A DNA stretch of 64,000 nt from Hyalella azteca (lineage: Eukaryota > Arthropoda > Malacostraca > Amphipoda > Hyalellidae), in the NCBI RefSeq assembly GCF_000764305.2, contig NW_025932021.1, forward strand, positions 62,001-126,000. The letters run 5' to 3'. The notes beneath the pieces were generated by a model. It saw only the letters and a list, made by a program, of their open reading frames with translations, had not been told where the DNA came from and did not search any database. Below, in pieces: positions 1-12,300 of the stretch (its first letter is position 1; each line of letters opens with the position of its first letter). Position numbers and translations under genes: made by a program.

Positions 1-565
1 CTTAATAATCATTAAACTTACAATAGTCGCTTGCTATAACCTGACTAGATTGGTCGCCTGCCATACAAGAGTGTGTCATAAATAAATGACACAATATCGC
101 TAAAAAAATATCGTAGCTTTGATAATTGCTTGAGTAAGAATCATATAAAAATAAAGTTCTTTGGCTTAAATATATGAAACCATGAGTTATTAGAGCAATT
201 TAAGATTACATCTGAAATCCACGCGACCGCTCTAAGGTTAATTAGGAATTAGATCAAGTGAGGAGGAGGTATATATATCAAACAATCGGTGTGAATATAA
301 CTTGATTCCACAGTAAAAGAAAACGAAATCAAAAAGGTATATCCAAGTGATGCGAGGTTTTGTCAAAATTCCCCACAATAAGTAATAATGAAATTCAATC
401 AGTATCATGCAGTCAAGTTTCATCTTAAATATCGATAAAGGTCTTTATTTAACTGACCAAGCCATGAGTGAATTCCACATTCATGAACAACTTTCCATTC
501 ATGAATTCCACATTGAACCAAGAAGGAATAGAAAATGATTACGCTACGGAAGAGTGAAATCTGAC
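1..565. other. IPO11 intron, left edge
   Basis: AT-rich intron sequence downstream of the donor at 565 (minus strand). I see no further IPO11 exon, other gene or repeat here. Confidence 0.6.
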
Positions 566-3500
566 CTGCATTTTGACGTCACATTCCTTGGCCTCTTTAA
601 GGAGGTTGAAGAGGAGCGTCACAACTGATGACAAGTAAGGCACGAAACACTTGCGATCAAAGTCAAAGTCATCAATGGCTGTTCTGAGAGTCATGGCTGT
701 GTAGTATCGAACCACAAAGTCAGAGTCGGTCGACAACAAATGAATGCAAGCCTCGTATAACAATGGTCTGTTTTCAGCGGAGAAACGCACATCGGTCCAT
801 TGCCCGACCAACCAAATGATGCGACGTCTGAGAATCCGGTAGTTTGAGTCGGTGATTTTGAGTTCGTGTACTAAATGTGTTGTAAAAAGCATGTCAAAAT
901 CAACCTCCTCTACTATGTCGAATGATGTCAAGCCTATTGCATTATAGACGGCATCTTTGGACAGCAGTCCTTGGAAGTTAGAAGAGTCCGTCATTTTGAC
1001 AGCATCGGTCATGAGGGACAGAACTACGCGAGTGAAAGGTTCTCGGTAATCATGAAACATTTTTTTGAACAGGCATTCAGTGGCTGGTCGTAAACTGAAC
1101 TTCCATGAATCCCCTCCTTCCACTTCAGTGCAAAATCCTTCAGGATCAGATTCCCAGATCTCCAAATCCTCCCTGGACAACAGGAAGTACTGCGTGATAA
1201 GCCGATGGCAAATTTGTTCCAACACCGTAGTTGTGAAGAACTCTGACTTTATTCTGTATGCATGCAAGGCTTCAGGGTTTTTGGTTTCTTCAACGATTTT
1301 GTTGACTTGATATTCTGGGCAGTCAAGGATACTCTTGATCATGCAGAGGCACTGAACTGTGAACCTCTCATAAAGCACCGCGTTTCCATCGTCCGTGAAG
1401 ACAAGAGTCGTAACCAGACTCAGCACATTTGCAAGATAATTCAAGAAACAGTACGGGTAGTTTTCTAAAAGTTCAAGGAGGCACTTCATTAGCAGATTGG
1501 CATATTTTTCAGAGATGCCTTTTAACTCGTCACCTTCATGTTGCTTGCGAAACAGCAAGATTGCTTTGGATTGTTCGCAGACACTGCGGTAAAATTCTGC
1601 GACTTGAGGAACGTCAGATGGGGACTTGAAGCCGTAGGTGGCCATCTGTCGCAGGATCTTGAGGCAATAGTGAGCTCTGTGTAGTGACACTACAATGCCT
1701 TCTGGGGCAGACTCGGCAGGTCCAAAGAAATGTTCCACTTCTACCTTATAAAGAGCGTGTAAATCCGGGAACAGCTTGCTTGAAATATCCTGCAATAAAA
1801 ATGGTAATTTGATGTACAAAATTTGACCACGAAAACTTCTAAGTAAAGAATCATTTGCCACGGCATTGATGATAAAGTGTCACTGAAACTCATCCTATTT
1901 CATACAGTACCTATCAAACTTTATGAAGACTTCCACTCATAACATGTCACTACCAGGGGCCATACTTTCAAACTCGCCAAGTGAACGTAAGTACTTACGC
2001 ACTATTTTCTTGTCTATGATTGGTGGATTTTGCTTGAAAGGCCGTCAATGATTGGCTGATGAACTTACGATCTATCAACTTTTTAGAGCATTTTCTCACT
2101 TATGGAAAAATGGACTATTGTGCTCGCCATGTCCGTCCGTCCGTGACTTCACTATTTCGTCGATGAGAAAATGCGCGCTCTGTCACTCACTGCAGTGAGT
2201 ACTGAGTTATATTTGTTTTGAAAGTATAGGCCCAGGACCACAACTCGACACAAATCTTGCCCATGGCTAGCATTTAAGCTAAATTCTTACTTGGAACTTC
2301 CGTCTGTCGTGCATGAGTCTCTTGGATGAGATCTGCTTGATGACGTGATGTAGCGTGAGTAGCGAGCGTTGCTGTAGCTCGCTGCCTCCCCTACCTCCGC
2401 CTGGGGGGTCGCCTCCTGTAATACAACACATTTTGTGTCAACACATTTAACGTTAACATAAGCACAAGCAGTGTAACAACGACTCGGAGACGGAGGACGA
2501 CGAAGGCGGCGCATCAGCGTGACCTTGGACTACGACGTCCTAAACTCATCATAAGGTCATAAGGTCATAAGCACCAGCAGTGTAACACAACACATTTTGT
2601 GTAAACACATTTAACGTTAACATAAGCACCAACAGTGTAACACAACACATTACATATTTTAAGTAAACACATCTAACATTAACATAAGCACCAACAGAAA
2701 CCTATGATGCAGTCACAAAAAATAATGTGTACAAATGCTAGGAACATACACACACTCGTTGAAATAATAAACACATGTACATAAAATAAGACAAATTATC
2801 CGCATGTTGCATGATTGAAAGTAAAACGGGCAACCAAAATAAACTGCATGCATTAGGTACTACAATACAAATACCAACGCTAAAGACCAGAAACAGATGC
2901 ATGTAAACTGATGACGCTTCATACAAATATTGAGGATATGTTCAGGATGAATTTTTGCCCTTCTGTAGGCTTGTTTCGCTATGCTGTTGGGCATTGCTTT
3001 TAATTTCGATGATATTCTGGGTTTGAATAGTTCATATAATAACATGTACCTATAATAATATAATATTCAATTTCGAATAGTTCATATAATAATATGGGTG
3101 GAACCTGCAACAAAGGTAATGAACCCTGCAGCGATACAAGGTTCAATTCTCTCAAACATATACAACCTGTTGTTCAGCGACTTGATGCGGCTAGTATCTT
3201 CACTGGTAGCTAAAACTACCAGACCAGAAGGTCCACAGTTGCCCGGTAGATCCACTAGTTACCCAGTAGACCCACCAGTAGCCCAGTAGCCCCACCAGTA
3301 GCCCAGTAGATCCACCAGTAGCCCAGTAGACCCACCAGTAGCCCAGTAGACCCACCAGTAGCCCAGTAGACCCACCAGTAGCCCAATAGGCCCACCAGTA
3401 GCCCAATAGGCCCACCAGTAGCCCAATAGGCCCACCAGTAGCCCAGTAGACCCACCAGTAGCCCAGTAGACCCACCAGTAGCCCANNNNNNNNNNNNNNN

Positions 3501-5615
3501 NNNNNNNNNNNNNNNNNNNNNNNNNNNNNNNNNNNNNNNNNNNNNNNNNNNNNNNNNNNNNNNNNNNNNNNNNNNNNNNNNNNNNNNNNNNNNNNNNNNN
3601 NNNNNNNNNNNNNNNNNNNNNNNNNNNNNNNNNNNNNNNNNNNNNNNNNNNNNNNNNNNNNNNNNNNNNNNNNNNNNNNNNNNNNNNNNNNNNNNNNNNN
3701 NNNNNNNNNNNNNNNNNNNNNNNNNNNNNNNNNNNNNNNNNNNNNNNNNNNNNNNNCAGTAATACTGCTGCTACTGCGTCAACAGGTCAGTGTTGGGTGT
3801 CAACAACACACAGTAATACTGCTGCTACTGCGTCAACAGGTCAGTGTTGGGTGTTAACAACACACAGTAATACTGCTGCTACTGCGTCAACAGGTCAGTG
3901 TTGGGTGTCAACAACACTCACACTAATACTGCTGCTACTGCGTCAACAGGTCAGTGTTGGGTGTCAAACTTGACTAGCAAATTAAAAGAAAAACCAAACG
4001 TTCTACGACGTTCAAGTATAACTAAGTTTTTGGACAAAAAGAAAGCTAGTTTGCTGAGTTGGAGCTGCAGTTAGAGAACATATATAAATACAGAAGATAC
4101 GGTATTTCACGATGGTTAAATCCTGCCAGTTTTACTGGGGAGGCCAGCTAGTGGTGAAACTAGCGTTTAATTTCCATAGCCTTTAAGATATTTCACTTTT
4201 TAGAGATTAGCCGCCACGGTGCACTGGCTCACTTGTTTCCAACTTCCTTGACAATAAATCATTCAATAATATTTCCTAACTAAAAAAAATAAATAGTTCG
4301 ATCATATTTTTGTTGCTACCTTCTCATCTTCGGAAATTTTGTGCTCGCCGACGTTGCGCCAGAATTTGTCAACGCCGTTCTTGAAGCAGAGAACTGCCAT
4401 CCAGCGCGTGTTGGTGTCCAGGGACTGGTTAAGGTAGACCTGCACAGACAAGAATCAACCTTCAGAACAGAAATAAACTCTTAGAGGCATAATATTTGCA
4501 ATAGTTGATAACTTCATTAGCCAATCACTGATGACTTTTAAATCTAAACCCACAGACCAAAGGTGAGAAATCAGCCGCTATATGTACTTAGGCTGTTATT
4601 TAGCGAACTTTAATAGTAGGTATAGCCCTTGTTGCACAATGTGAAATATAGCTTTAGAAACAAGTCTTCTTGAAGCTAAGTAGCCTTAAAGGTAAATTAC
4701 CAATTGAAAAAAGATGGTACAATAGAATAACTCGTCACAATGAAGAATTTCTTCTAAATAGATAAGTTGCCTAAACAAACGAGATTTATGAAAAGTACCT
4801 ATACTAGTAAATCAGAATATATTATTTGTCCTCATTGTTTAACTAAAAGATTGTTCACCAGGTTGGTTTGTTATTAATAACAGGGCAACAATGATGAACA
4901 TTAATTTGTTCAGTTAGTATAAGCATCCAAAGCTTTCAATATCCATCCCTCTTCAAGTTTAATCAGATTTTGGAGGGTAATTTAACGTGAAAAGGAGTTT
5001 AAAGGCCTTTAGACTAAAAATTAGTCCTATTAACTTGAAGGCAGAAAAAACCGTCCATTGAAAAGGAGCTTGATCATAAAATATTTCAAACTTAGATCTA
5101 ATGTTCAAAAAGTTGGCCTATTACTCATTAAATTATTTAGTTCTTCAAACATATTAGTTCTAAATTTTGGTTTAAAATACATAATTCAATCACAATTTGA
5201 AGAAATTTCAAAATCCTATAAGTAAATCAAATTTTGAGGTTTATTGCCCAAAGTAAATAATTTGCTTATTAATCTGGCTGCCAGTCGGTTTTGGTTGAAA
5301 CTTTTTCATGCCCTGGATATTTGAGTCTTAAAAAAAAACAATTTCACAGCAAATGCTCATCTCAGTTATCTGCAATGGTCTCATAAATCACATGACAAGT
5401 CATGAACAGAATTCTGAATAGTTTCGGTGGCATTTTAATAAAATACTTCCAATGACGATGAATAGTTAGACCTGCATTAGCGTAAGATAGAAGCCAGGCA
5501 GCTTCTCCCACTGCTGCAGCTGCTGCTCGGCAGGTCTGAGCAGCTCAGGCTGCTGAGAAGCAGCATCCCGCAGAACTGCAGCTACAGCCGCCATGCTGTC
5601 CGTGCTGCCGTTCAT
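566..5615 (-). CDS. IPO11: Importin-11 (5' part, runs off the left edge)
   Basis: Importin-beta family transport receptor that carries cargo such as ubiquitin-conjugating enzymes into the nucleus. Visible coding exons are 5615-5472 (48 aa, starts at ATG 5615), 4439-4320 (40 aa), 2415-2291 (41 codons) and 1789-566 (408 aa). All have AG/GT borders and compatible phases, except that one exon is missing between the second and third. Exon 1 (AEQQLQQWEKLPGFY) and exon 2 (LDTNTRWMAVLCFKNG) match the importin-beta N-terminal domain. The third visible exon ends in a segment like SSKRLMHDRRKFQ. The large exon carries GGDSWKFSLRPATE, LLSKDAVYNAIGL and RRRIIWLVGQWTDVRFS, all strongly IPO11-like. The family is about 975 aa, so roughly the last 400 residues lie beyond base 1. 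The missing piece is about 50 residues plus one base and probably sits in the N gap. The exon at 2415 begins with a Gly-rich stretch not expected from vertebrate IPO11. Confidence 0.94.
1954..2236. mobile_element. Candidate MITE in an IPO11 intron
   Basis: Inverted ends: CAGGGGCCATACTTTCAAA on the left and the complement of TTTTGAAAGTATAGGCCC on the right, about 283 bases apart, with no coding content. The target duplication is unclear, so the superfamily is not assigned. Confidence 0.5.
2418..2700. repeat. Diverged tandem repeat next to the IPO11 exon
   Basis: Three imperfect units of roughly 60 bases with AACACATTTAACGTTAACAT and CATAAGCACCAACAG. The first unit abuts the acceptor of the exon at 2415. 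Confidence 0.7.
3241..3485. repeat. 20-bp minisatellite at the left edge of the gap
   Basis: About 12 units of a 20-base repeat (GTAGACCCACCAGTAGCCCA with GTAGATC and ATAGGCC variants) run directly into the N gap, in an IPO11 intron. The long ORFs it creates (repeating GLLGYWW) are artefacts. Confidence 0.97.
3486..3756. other. Assembly gap of 271 N
   Basis: Run of N flanked by two different tandem repeats, inside the IPO11 intron that should contain the missing third coding exon. Confidence 1.
3757..3966. repeat. 54-bp tandem repeat at the right edge of the gap
   Basis: Nearly four copies of a 54-base unit beginning CAGTAATACTGCTGCTACTG and containing GTCAACAGGTCAGTGTTGGG. Confidence 0.95.
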
Positions 5616-6309
5616 CTTAACGACGACCTCCTCCCGTGCTGATAATTAACCTGATGCAGCACGAGTGTAGGGGCAAGTGTGCTGCAAGGGCAGGGCTGGT
5701 GAAATGCTGCAATGTGTGCTGAAATTTTATAGTGAAAGTGTGTCCTGTAAAAGTGTGGGGTTGAATTGTCCTGTGAAAAAGAGATGTTCAAGTGTCCTGT
5801 AAAAGTATGTGGTTGAGGTGTCCTGTGAAAGTGTGGGTTGGGTTCAAGTATTGGCAAAAAGATTAAAGGGGGAAAAACTAATGACCAATCAAATTGGACT
5901 ATTGAGTACTGAAGAAAAAGAATGATTTATGAATTACAATAAATGATAAACAATACTTCGGATTGATTACTAAAGAGATGGATCTAAAATGGAAAAATAA
6001 ATTTAAAAAATAGTGATATTGAGAGATTTTAGATGATCAGAGCTCAGGAGGACAGTCATGCAATTTTGAACTCACTAAAGTTTATACAACATACAGAGAT
6101 GTGTACATTACATTTATTCAACTATAGGCACTGAGTAAATATCTAGATCACTGGAGATATCAAAATGAACTGTAAATCGGGGAGATGAGGTTAAATAAAA
6201 ATTGTTCCAAAAGTATTGGAATGTCCACAAAATATTGAAAATTTTAGAATAAATTTAGAAGTAATGTTATTTGTAGTGTAGAAAGGTTTTTTGTTAGGAG
6301 TGAGCTTGT
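5616..6309. other. IPO11-ARMC7 intergenic region
   Basis: 694 bases between the ARMC7 stop and the IPO11 ATG. 5700-5860 has short imperfect repeats of TGTCCTGTGAAAGTGTG, probably in the IPO11 promoter or 5' UTR. A minus-strand AATAAA near 6113 could serve ARMC7. No clear TATA box. Confidence 0.5.
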
Positions 6310-9300
6310 TCATGTGCTAGTGAAGGAGGATGCTGCAATTTCTTGTAGGAGAATAACAGCCAAGTTTCTGATGCGACTATCTTGAGATTCTTTGAGTGGC
6401 ATAACCAGTGAGGTGGCCACACTCACAGCAGCATCTGTTGACATCAATATATTAGGCCATTGATGATGTAACAGATTAAACATTGGCAAGCTACTTATAC
6501 ATTAATGAAAAAAGCTATATTAAAAACGCAGATATAACATTATCAACAATCTTTCCTAAAAACTTCATAATATGAACTTTAATAATATAATAGCAAGAGA
6601 ATTTTTATAATATTGTGAGTAGGACAGTCTCTAAAATGGCTACCCCATTGTTTGCCATGGAAATTGTAAAACTAAATAGAATTCAAGCACGGGCCATCTT
6701 CTTATGGAAGGATTCTACCATAATTAATTTATACTCTCATTACCATAAAGTGTATACAAATTTTATAGCAGTAGAGAGGGAACAGTTGTTCTTCATTCAA
6801 GTTTCAGATCTCAGATACTGGTATGTAGCTTTTTTATACAAACAAAGCCCAAGCAAGAAAAAAAATAATAATTTCCAAGTAAGCAATTTTAATCTAACAC
6901 AACCCAGGTAGGTAAAAAGTAAGAAAAATAATTTCCATGCATCTGTGAAATGAGTCAGCTCTTGCAGGGAAATCAAACATGGCACTCACGCTGACCAAGC
7001 TGACTAAAGTAAAAGAGTGCAGTGAGTGCAGATAGGACGGTGTGAGTGTCACTGGAAGACAGGCAGGGCAGCAGGAGCGCTGGTGCTCCGCACTCAATTA
7101 GATGAGGCACAATGCCAGGTGCTGTCAGAGTCAGAGATAAATAAATGAAACAGTTAAGCACCAGGTCATTTATCAAATTGACCGATCAATTTGTACAGTC
7201 AAGTAAATTTAAAGTTCTTTTGACATCTGTTGAGTGGATAATTAGTATCAGATGAGTACATATTCTTTGAAATAAATAATTTCAATTTAATTACTTTAAA
7301 CTCACCTAAAGTCAAGTTGCAGATTCCAGCAGCAGCAAACCGTTTGAGTAATAAACTCTCATTTGGGGTTGAAAGAATGCCCAAGAAAATAGGCACAACC
7401 TGGGCGTCTTTCAACCAAGTGAAGTTGAGGGGATCGTAGCCAAAGTTGGCAAGATTGGCAACCAACTGCTGTCTACGGTCTGCAAAGACAGAGAAAAATA
7501 TAATCCAAACAACAACAAAAGTCTAGCAATAAAAAGAATAAAAAAGTGTGCATATTCAAACCCAACATCATTTGTGACCATTTCCAATATCATCAATATA
7601 TATACCAGATATTCAGTCCTAAATATCTGAGGATGTGCAATCAATGATAAGACATTCCTTTACAAGTAAATAAAGTGTTTGCTCAGATGCGTTTTTTTCC
7701 TATCAGATAAGAATCTGTTGGGAACTCAGGTTTGGGCTCTTCCTCTCAAACTTAAGTCTGTCACGGAACACTGCTGCGCTGTTATGTGTCAGTTTCATCA
7801 AAACTTTATTTCAATTTTCAAACATTTCTGCATCGCAACCAAGGATTAATCCATAAACTTAATTATAAATTTATTGGTTTCTCAGTATCATGAGCAGTTT
7901 AATATATCTCACATTTACCTTGCATTACCATGAGAAATGAAAATGTTTAGTAATATCTGAACAATCCTCAGAAATGTTAGAGAAAATTCCACATTAATCA
8001 AACCAAATCAGTTAAAATTTGGATATTTTCAATAGTCTACCAAAATAGATTCAAAGTTTCAAATGGATGCCCAAATTTTACTCAAAAATATGGCAAATAG
8101 GTAGTACCGTAGTTAAAGCATCTATTCCTGAAAAGAAGTTATTCTATTTGGAAGCATAATCAATTTTTTATTTACATCTAGCAAAATTATTGTTAGATAG
8201 GTACCATACTATTACATTGTTGGCGGGGGTGGTTTAGGCTACTTTGCAGCACACCCTCTTGTTCCTCTTATATGTTGTCCCTTTTTTTCCCTCTTATGTG
8301 TGTTACTGTGTGTTTATATTGAAGTGTTTAACTATTTTATAAATTCAACTAAAATAATTTTCATTCTTTTCAGGTCAGGTTTAGATCAGTAATTGATTAC
8401 ATAAATTTATGCCAAAAACTATTCTAAAGTGTGGTGCTGTATAAATTGCTGTCCCACGCTCCCTAGTCCCTAACCTCTCAAGTGATTTGCTGGAAAGCTC
8501 TCCTTAGTCCTTGACCTCTTGAGTGCTTAGCACCCTATAAACCTCCTGACTGACTTGCATTGGAAGCAGTTATTGGTGTGCATCTTACTCATTGGTCCGT
8601 GTGCATTTTTACTTGGCGTCATATTTAGTTCAGCTTCAGCTAATCAGTTTTACACATTTCCCTTTATTCTGTCACTTTCACTGTATGAGATCCCAATAGT
8701 TATTAGAACCAGTATTTGCGTTTCATTTTCCTTTTCAACCTCTAGTCATCATATTAGTTTCACTAATTCTTGGTTACCAACAAGTAGTCAAAGTAGGCGA
8801 CGAGTTCGTCTCACCCGCGTTGAGACACCGGTAACAACGTACTTTTTATGTTAGATCATAGATTATTTCCTCTGTGGCAAAGCTGAAATAGGTACCTATC
8901 TATTATATTGAGGTGATGCATGAGTTAGGAAGACATTGCTGCAGCTGCTACAAGTTGAATCATCTTGCGCTGCAATGTACATACATTGGAGCTGGTATTA
9001 CTCTATGCGATGCATGGGTTACATATCTTGATGAAAATATCAGTTAATAATATGTTACCTATTATGGCAAGTCAGGGAAGGTAGTTCAAGTGTGGTGCCA
9101 CAAGAGTAGGTAGTGAGGAAGAGATCTGTGTGCAATGTGTCAAACAAACCACTGAGGCGCAGGCCTCTTGTGAATCAAGTGAATAAAAGTATGGACAACC
9201 CAAACATGGGCCAGAAAGGCCACTGGCCACTCTCCATGCCCGTTGGTCTCCTTGCAATCTCCAACTCACGTGTGAAGTTTTTTTACCCTTGTCATCACCA

Positions 9301-12300
9301 CTCGTGCAAGAAGTTCTCTTACGCTGGCCATCTCCACTCCACAAGAGAGGTTCTCCTATCCTTGTATCACTTCCCAATTTGTATGAGGTGCATTTTATTT
9401 AGCTGATGGAATAGTGAGTGAAGAATTTTGTATTCAAAGTGAAGAAGTCAATGAGTAAAAAAATCCGCTCATTGCATTGTAGTTCAGTTGTATTACCTGT
9501 AGGTGCTGGTGTTCCCTTTAATATACTAATAATTTCATTATTAGCATTAGTTGTCATGCATTAATGCTGTTAATGTAATATTTCTTATAAGTAGTAGGTA
9601 TATTAGTATTATTTATGCAAGTAGTACCGTAATGTTTGGATCTAATAAGAACATATGGATTATCCAATGCAATTAATCTAAATTTGCAAGATTGAATTTA
9701 ATTGGATATTTGGTGCAAAAAGAACAAGATAACTTCTAATTCTACAATATAGCCAGGAATGATCCATAATTGTAAATTGTATGATGCTGTCAGAGTCATC
9801 GCTTGCACTACTAGCGCACTAATAAACGTGTTATTTGCAAGACACAGGTTGTATTGGTGCAAAGGCTATGCTCTCGCCAGCATGATCTCACGTCTCGGAC
9901 AAATTTACGACTGGACTCATGGCCGGTCTCATGAGAATTTGGAGATTGGCCGCAAGTCCGGCCATAAATTTGTCCAAGACGTCAAATGATAAGCTCTGCT
10001 AATTTCTGCTCCAGTTGCTGAGCACTTGCTTTGAACAAACATGTTGGTAATATTCTATTGTGTTGCATTTTCAATACAACCAAATACATTGTAATAATTT
10101 TTATGTACATTGATAAGTAATCTTCATTTTTTTCAAACCATCAGGTTTATACTGCATGCCATAAAGAATACATAATTTGTATGTTCAATTAATCAGCAGT
10201 TGGTTTAGAATATTTGTCTTTAATATTGTATATTTGAAATGTGTATATTTTTTCTTTTAAAAACATTGTTGCCCAGATTAGTTTTTACTGAAATCATTGC
10301 ACAATATTCAATCATATTTCAAGAACACTGCTCAAAGTAAATGCTTGCATGTCCGCATTTTAGAAGGCAGCAACTGCAGGTCTGCAGAGTGCACAGTGAC
10401 ATCTGTGGAAGAAGCTAGGATAGATGCAGTGCACTAAAAAAAATTATTTAGGTATGGTATGTATTTCTAGGCTTTATGAGTATGGCAATGAAAGGACTAA
10501 AGGAGTATGTAATTTTTATACTACATTGAGATGTTACTACTCGTTTAAATATTGAATTGTGAAAACATTGTAAATCACGGTGCCATTCTAGATGCATTCT
10601 TAATCACCTACCATCTACTTATGGAATTTTGTAGCACACCCACCGTGACCCATGTCCACCTTCAAGTGCACTCAGCATCGCACTGAGATGCAGCGTCAGA
10701 ACCAACATAAGTAACCAAGGAATTTCCCAGTTCCAATCTTTACTGATTTATTTATATGAATTTCAAAAATCCAAATATTTCTAAAGGGAGTTGCGACAAG
10801 ACCATGGGCATGGGGTAAGACCAGGGTTGGTGATTTTTTTATTTTTTCATTATTTTTTTATTTATTTGATTTTTGTTTTATTTTTCAGCGTTTTCGTTTT
10901 TGTATTTTTGAAGTGTTATTTTTTATGTTGCACTTAGCCTACTAACAATAACAGTATATGGATCATAATGGATGGCCAAAAAAGGCACTTATTGCCTTCA
11001 ATAATGGCCAACAGGCCAGGGTGGTGTTTACCACTTAGGGATTTTTGGGTAAACAATTATGGACAAGTCTAATTCGTTAGCTTTGTAAAATTTGTATGGA
11101 GCAAGGTAATGAGCTAAATATTGACCATTTAACTGGCTTCAATATACAAAAACACTTCAGGAATGCAGATCTTCTAAACATTGAAGAGTCACATAACAGA
11201 TTGGTAGCTGATAGCACAGTGCACAACACTATCTATAGATCTACCTACTAGTTTTAGGTCCTATAAATCCACCAGACTTTACCCTCTATACACACCAACT
11301 AGTAGTGACTGAGTGACTGACTGCACTGTTCCCACTTAATTCAGACCAATAAATCAATACCTACTAAACAAACTGAACGATACCCAAACAAACCTCATAC
11401 GACTTGAAATGAGACACAAGTTATGAGAAAAGCTAACACTGTTTGGAATAAACATGTGCACAATTCAAATATTTTATATCCATTCACTGCATTTAATTAT
11501 TTTATATACCGTAAAATGGGGTAACTTTGACCACTTTTTTTCAAAATGATGCCTTTTTTTACTAGATGAGTTAAACTCAAATTGAAACATGCAAAATACA
11601 GGTCTATACTCTAGCTTTACTCACCATAAATTGCTGGCTCCTGCCTCTCATAGTTTTGATGTAATTTCAAAAAAAGTGATGGTCTTTGTTACCCCAGCTC
11701 TTGGGGTTTCTTTGACCGGGTGGTAAAATTAATTTTATTTTTTGGTAAAATAACTCCAGGTTGTGGTGCATTGTAGTAGAACTCTTCTTGTTACATATGC
11801 AAAAGACAAATTTTAGGAAAGTGTCATAGTTTGCAAATGTGACCACCTAATGGCAGCCGTAATGGGGTAACATTGACCAGTTTGGAAATTAAGTTAAAAT
11901 TACCATATATAAGACTCTGTAGAGTCTGAAACACGGTTTGGAAATTAAGTTAAAATTACCATATATAAGACTCTGTAGAGTCTGAAACATAAAGAAAAAA
12001 CATTAATAGGTGTATCAAACATAAAATATGTTTTATAGGTACCTATGGTAATTTTAACTTGATTTCCAAGCCGGTCAATGTTACCCCATCACGGCTGCCA
12101 TTAGGTGGTCAAAGTTACCCCATTGGGGGGCGGCACCCCCCATTTGCAAACTATGACACTTTCCTAAAATTTGTCTTTTGCATATGTAACTAGAAGAGTT
12201 CTACTACAATGCATCAAAACCTGGAGTTATTTAACCAAAAAAAAATTGCAGGGGGTACTCTGACAGGCTTCAAATAATAGCTCTTTTCTGTAGGTCACAT

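Noticed and set aside
1065..1629. Plus-strand ORFs opposite the large IPO11 exon
   Set aside because: Shadows of the conserved minus-strand exon.
3200..3475. Long ORF of repeating GLLGYWW units
   Set aside because: It is only the translation of the 20-bp minisatellite; other frames give similar repeats and it runs into the gap.
3241..3966. Direct repeats resembling a CRISPR array
   Set aside because: Head-to-tail minisatellites with no spacers in a eukaryotic intron.
6615..6911. 98-codon plus-strand ORF
   Set aside because: Biased AT-rich composition, no family, lies in an ARMC7 intron without splice support.
9072..9406. Overlapping ORFs of about 100 codons on both strands
   Set aside because: Imperfect internal repeats keep frames open; no recognisable domain or splice signals.
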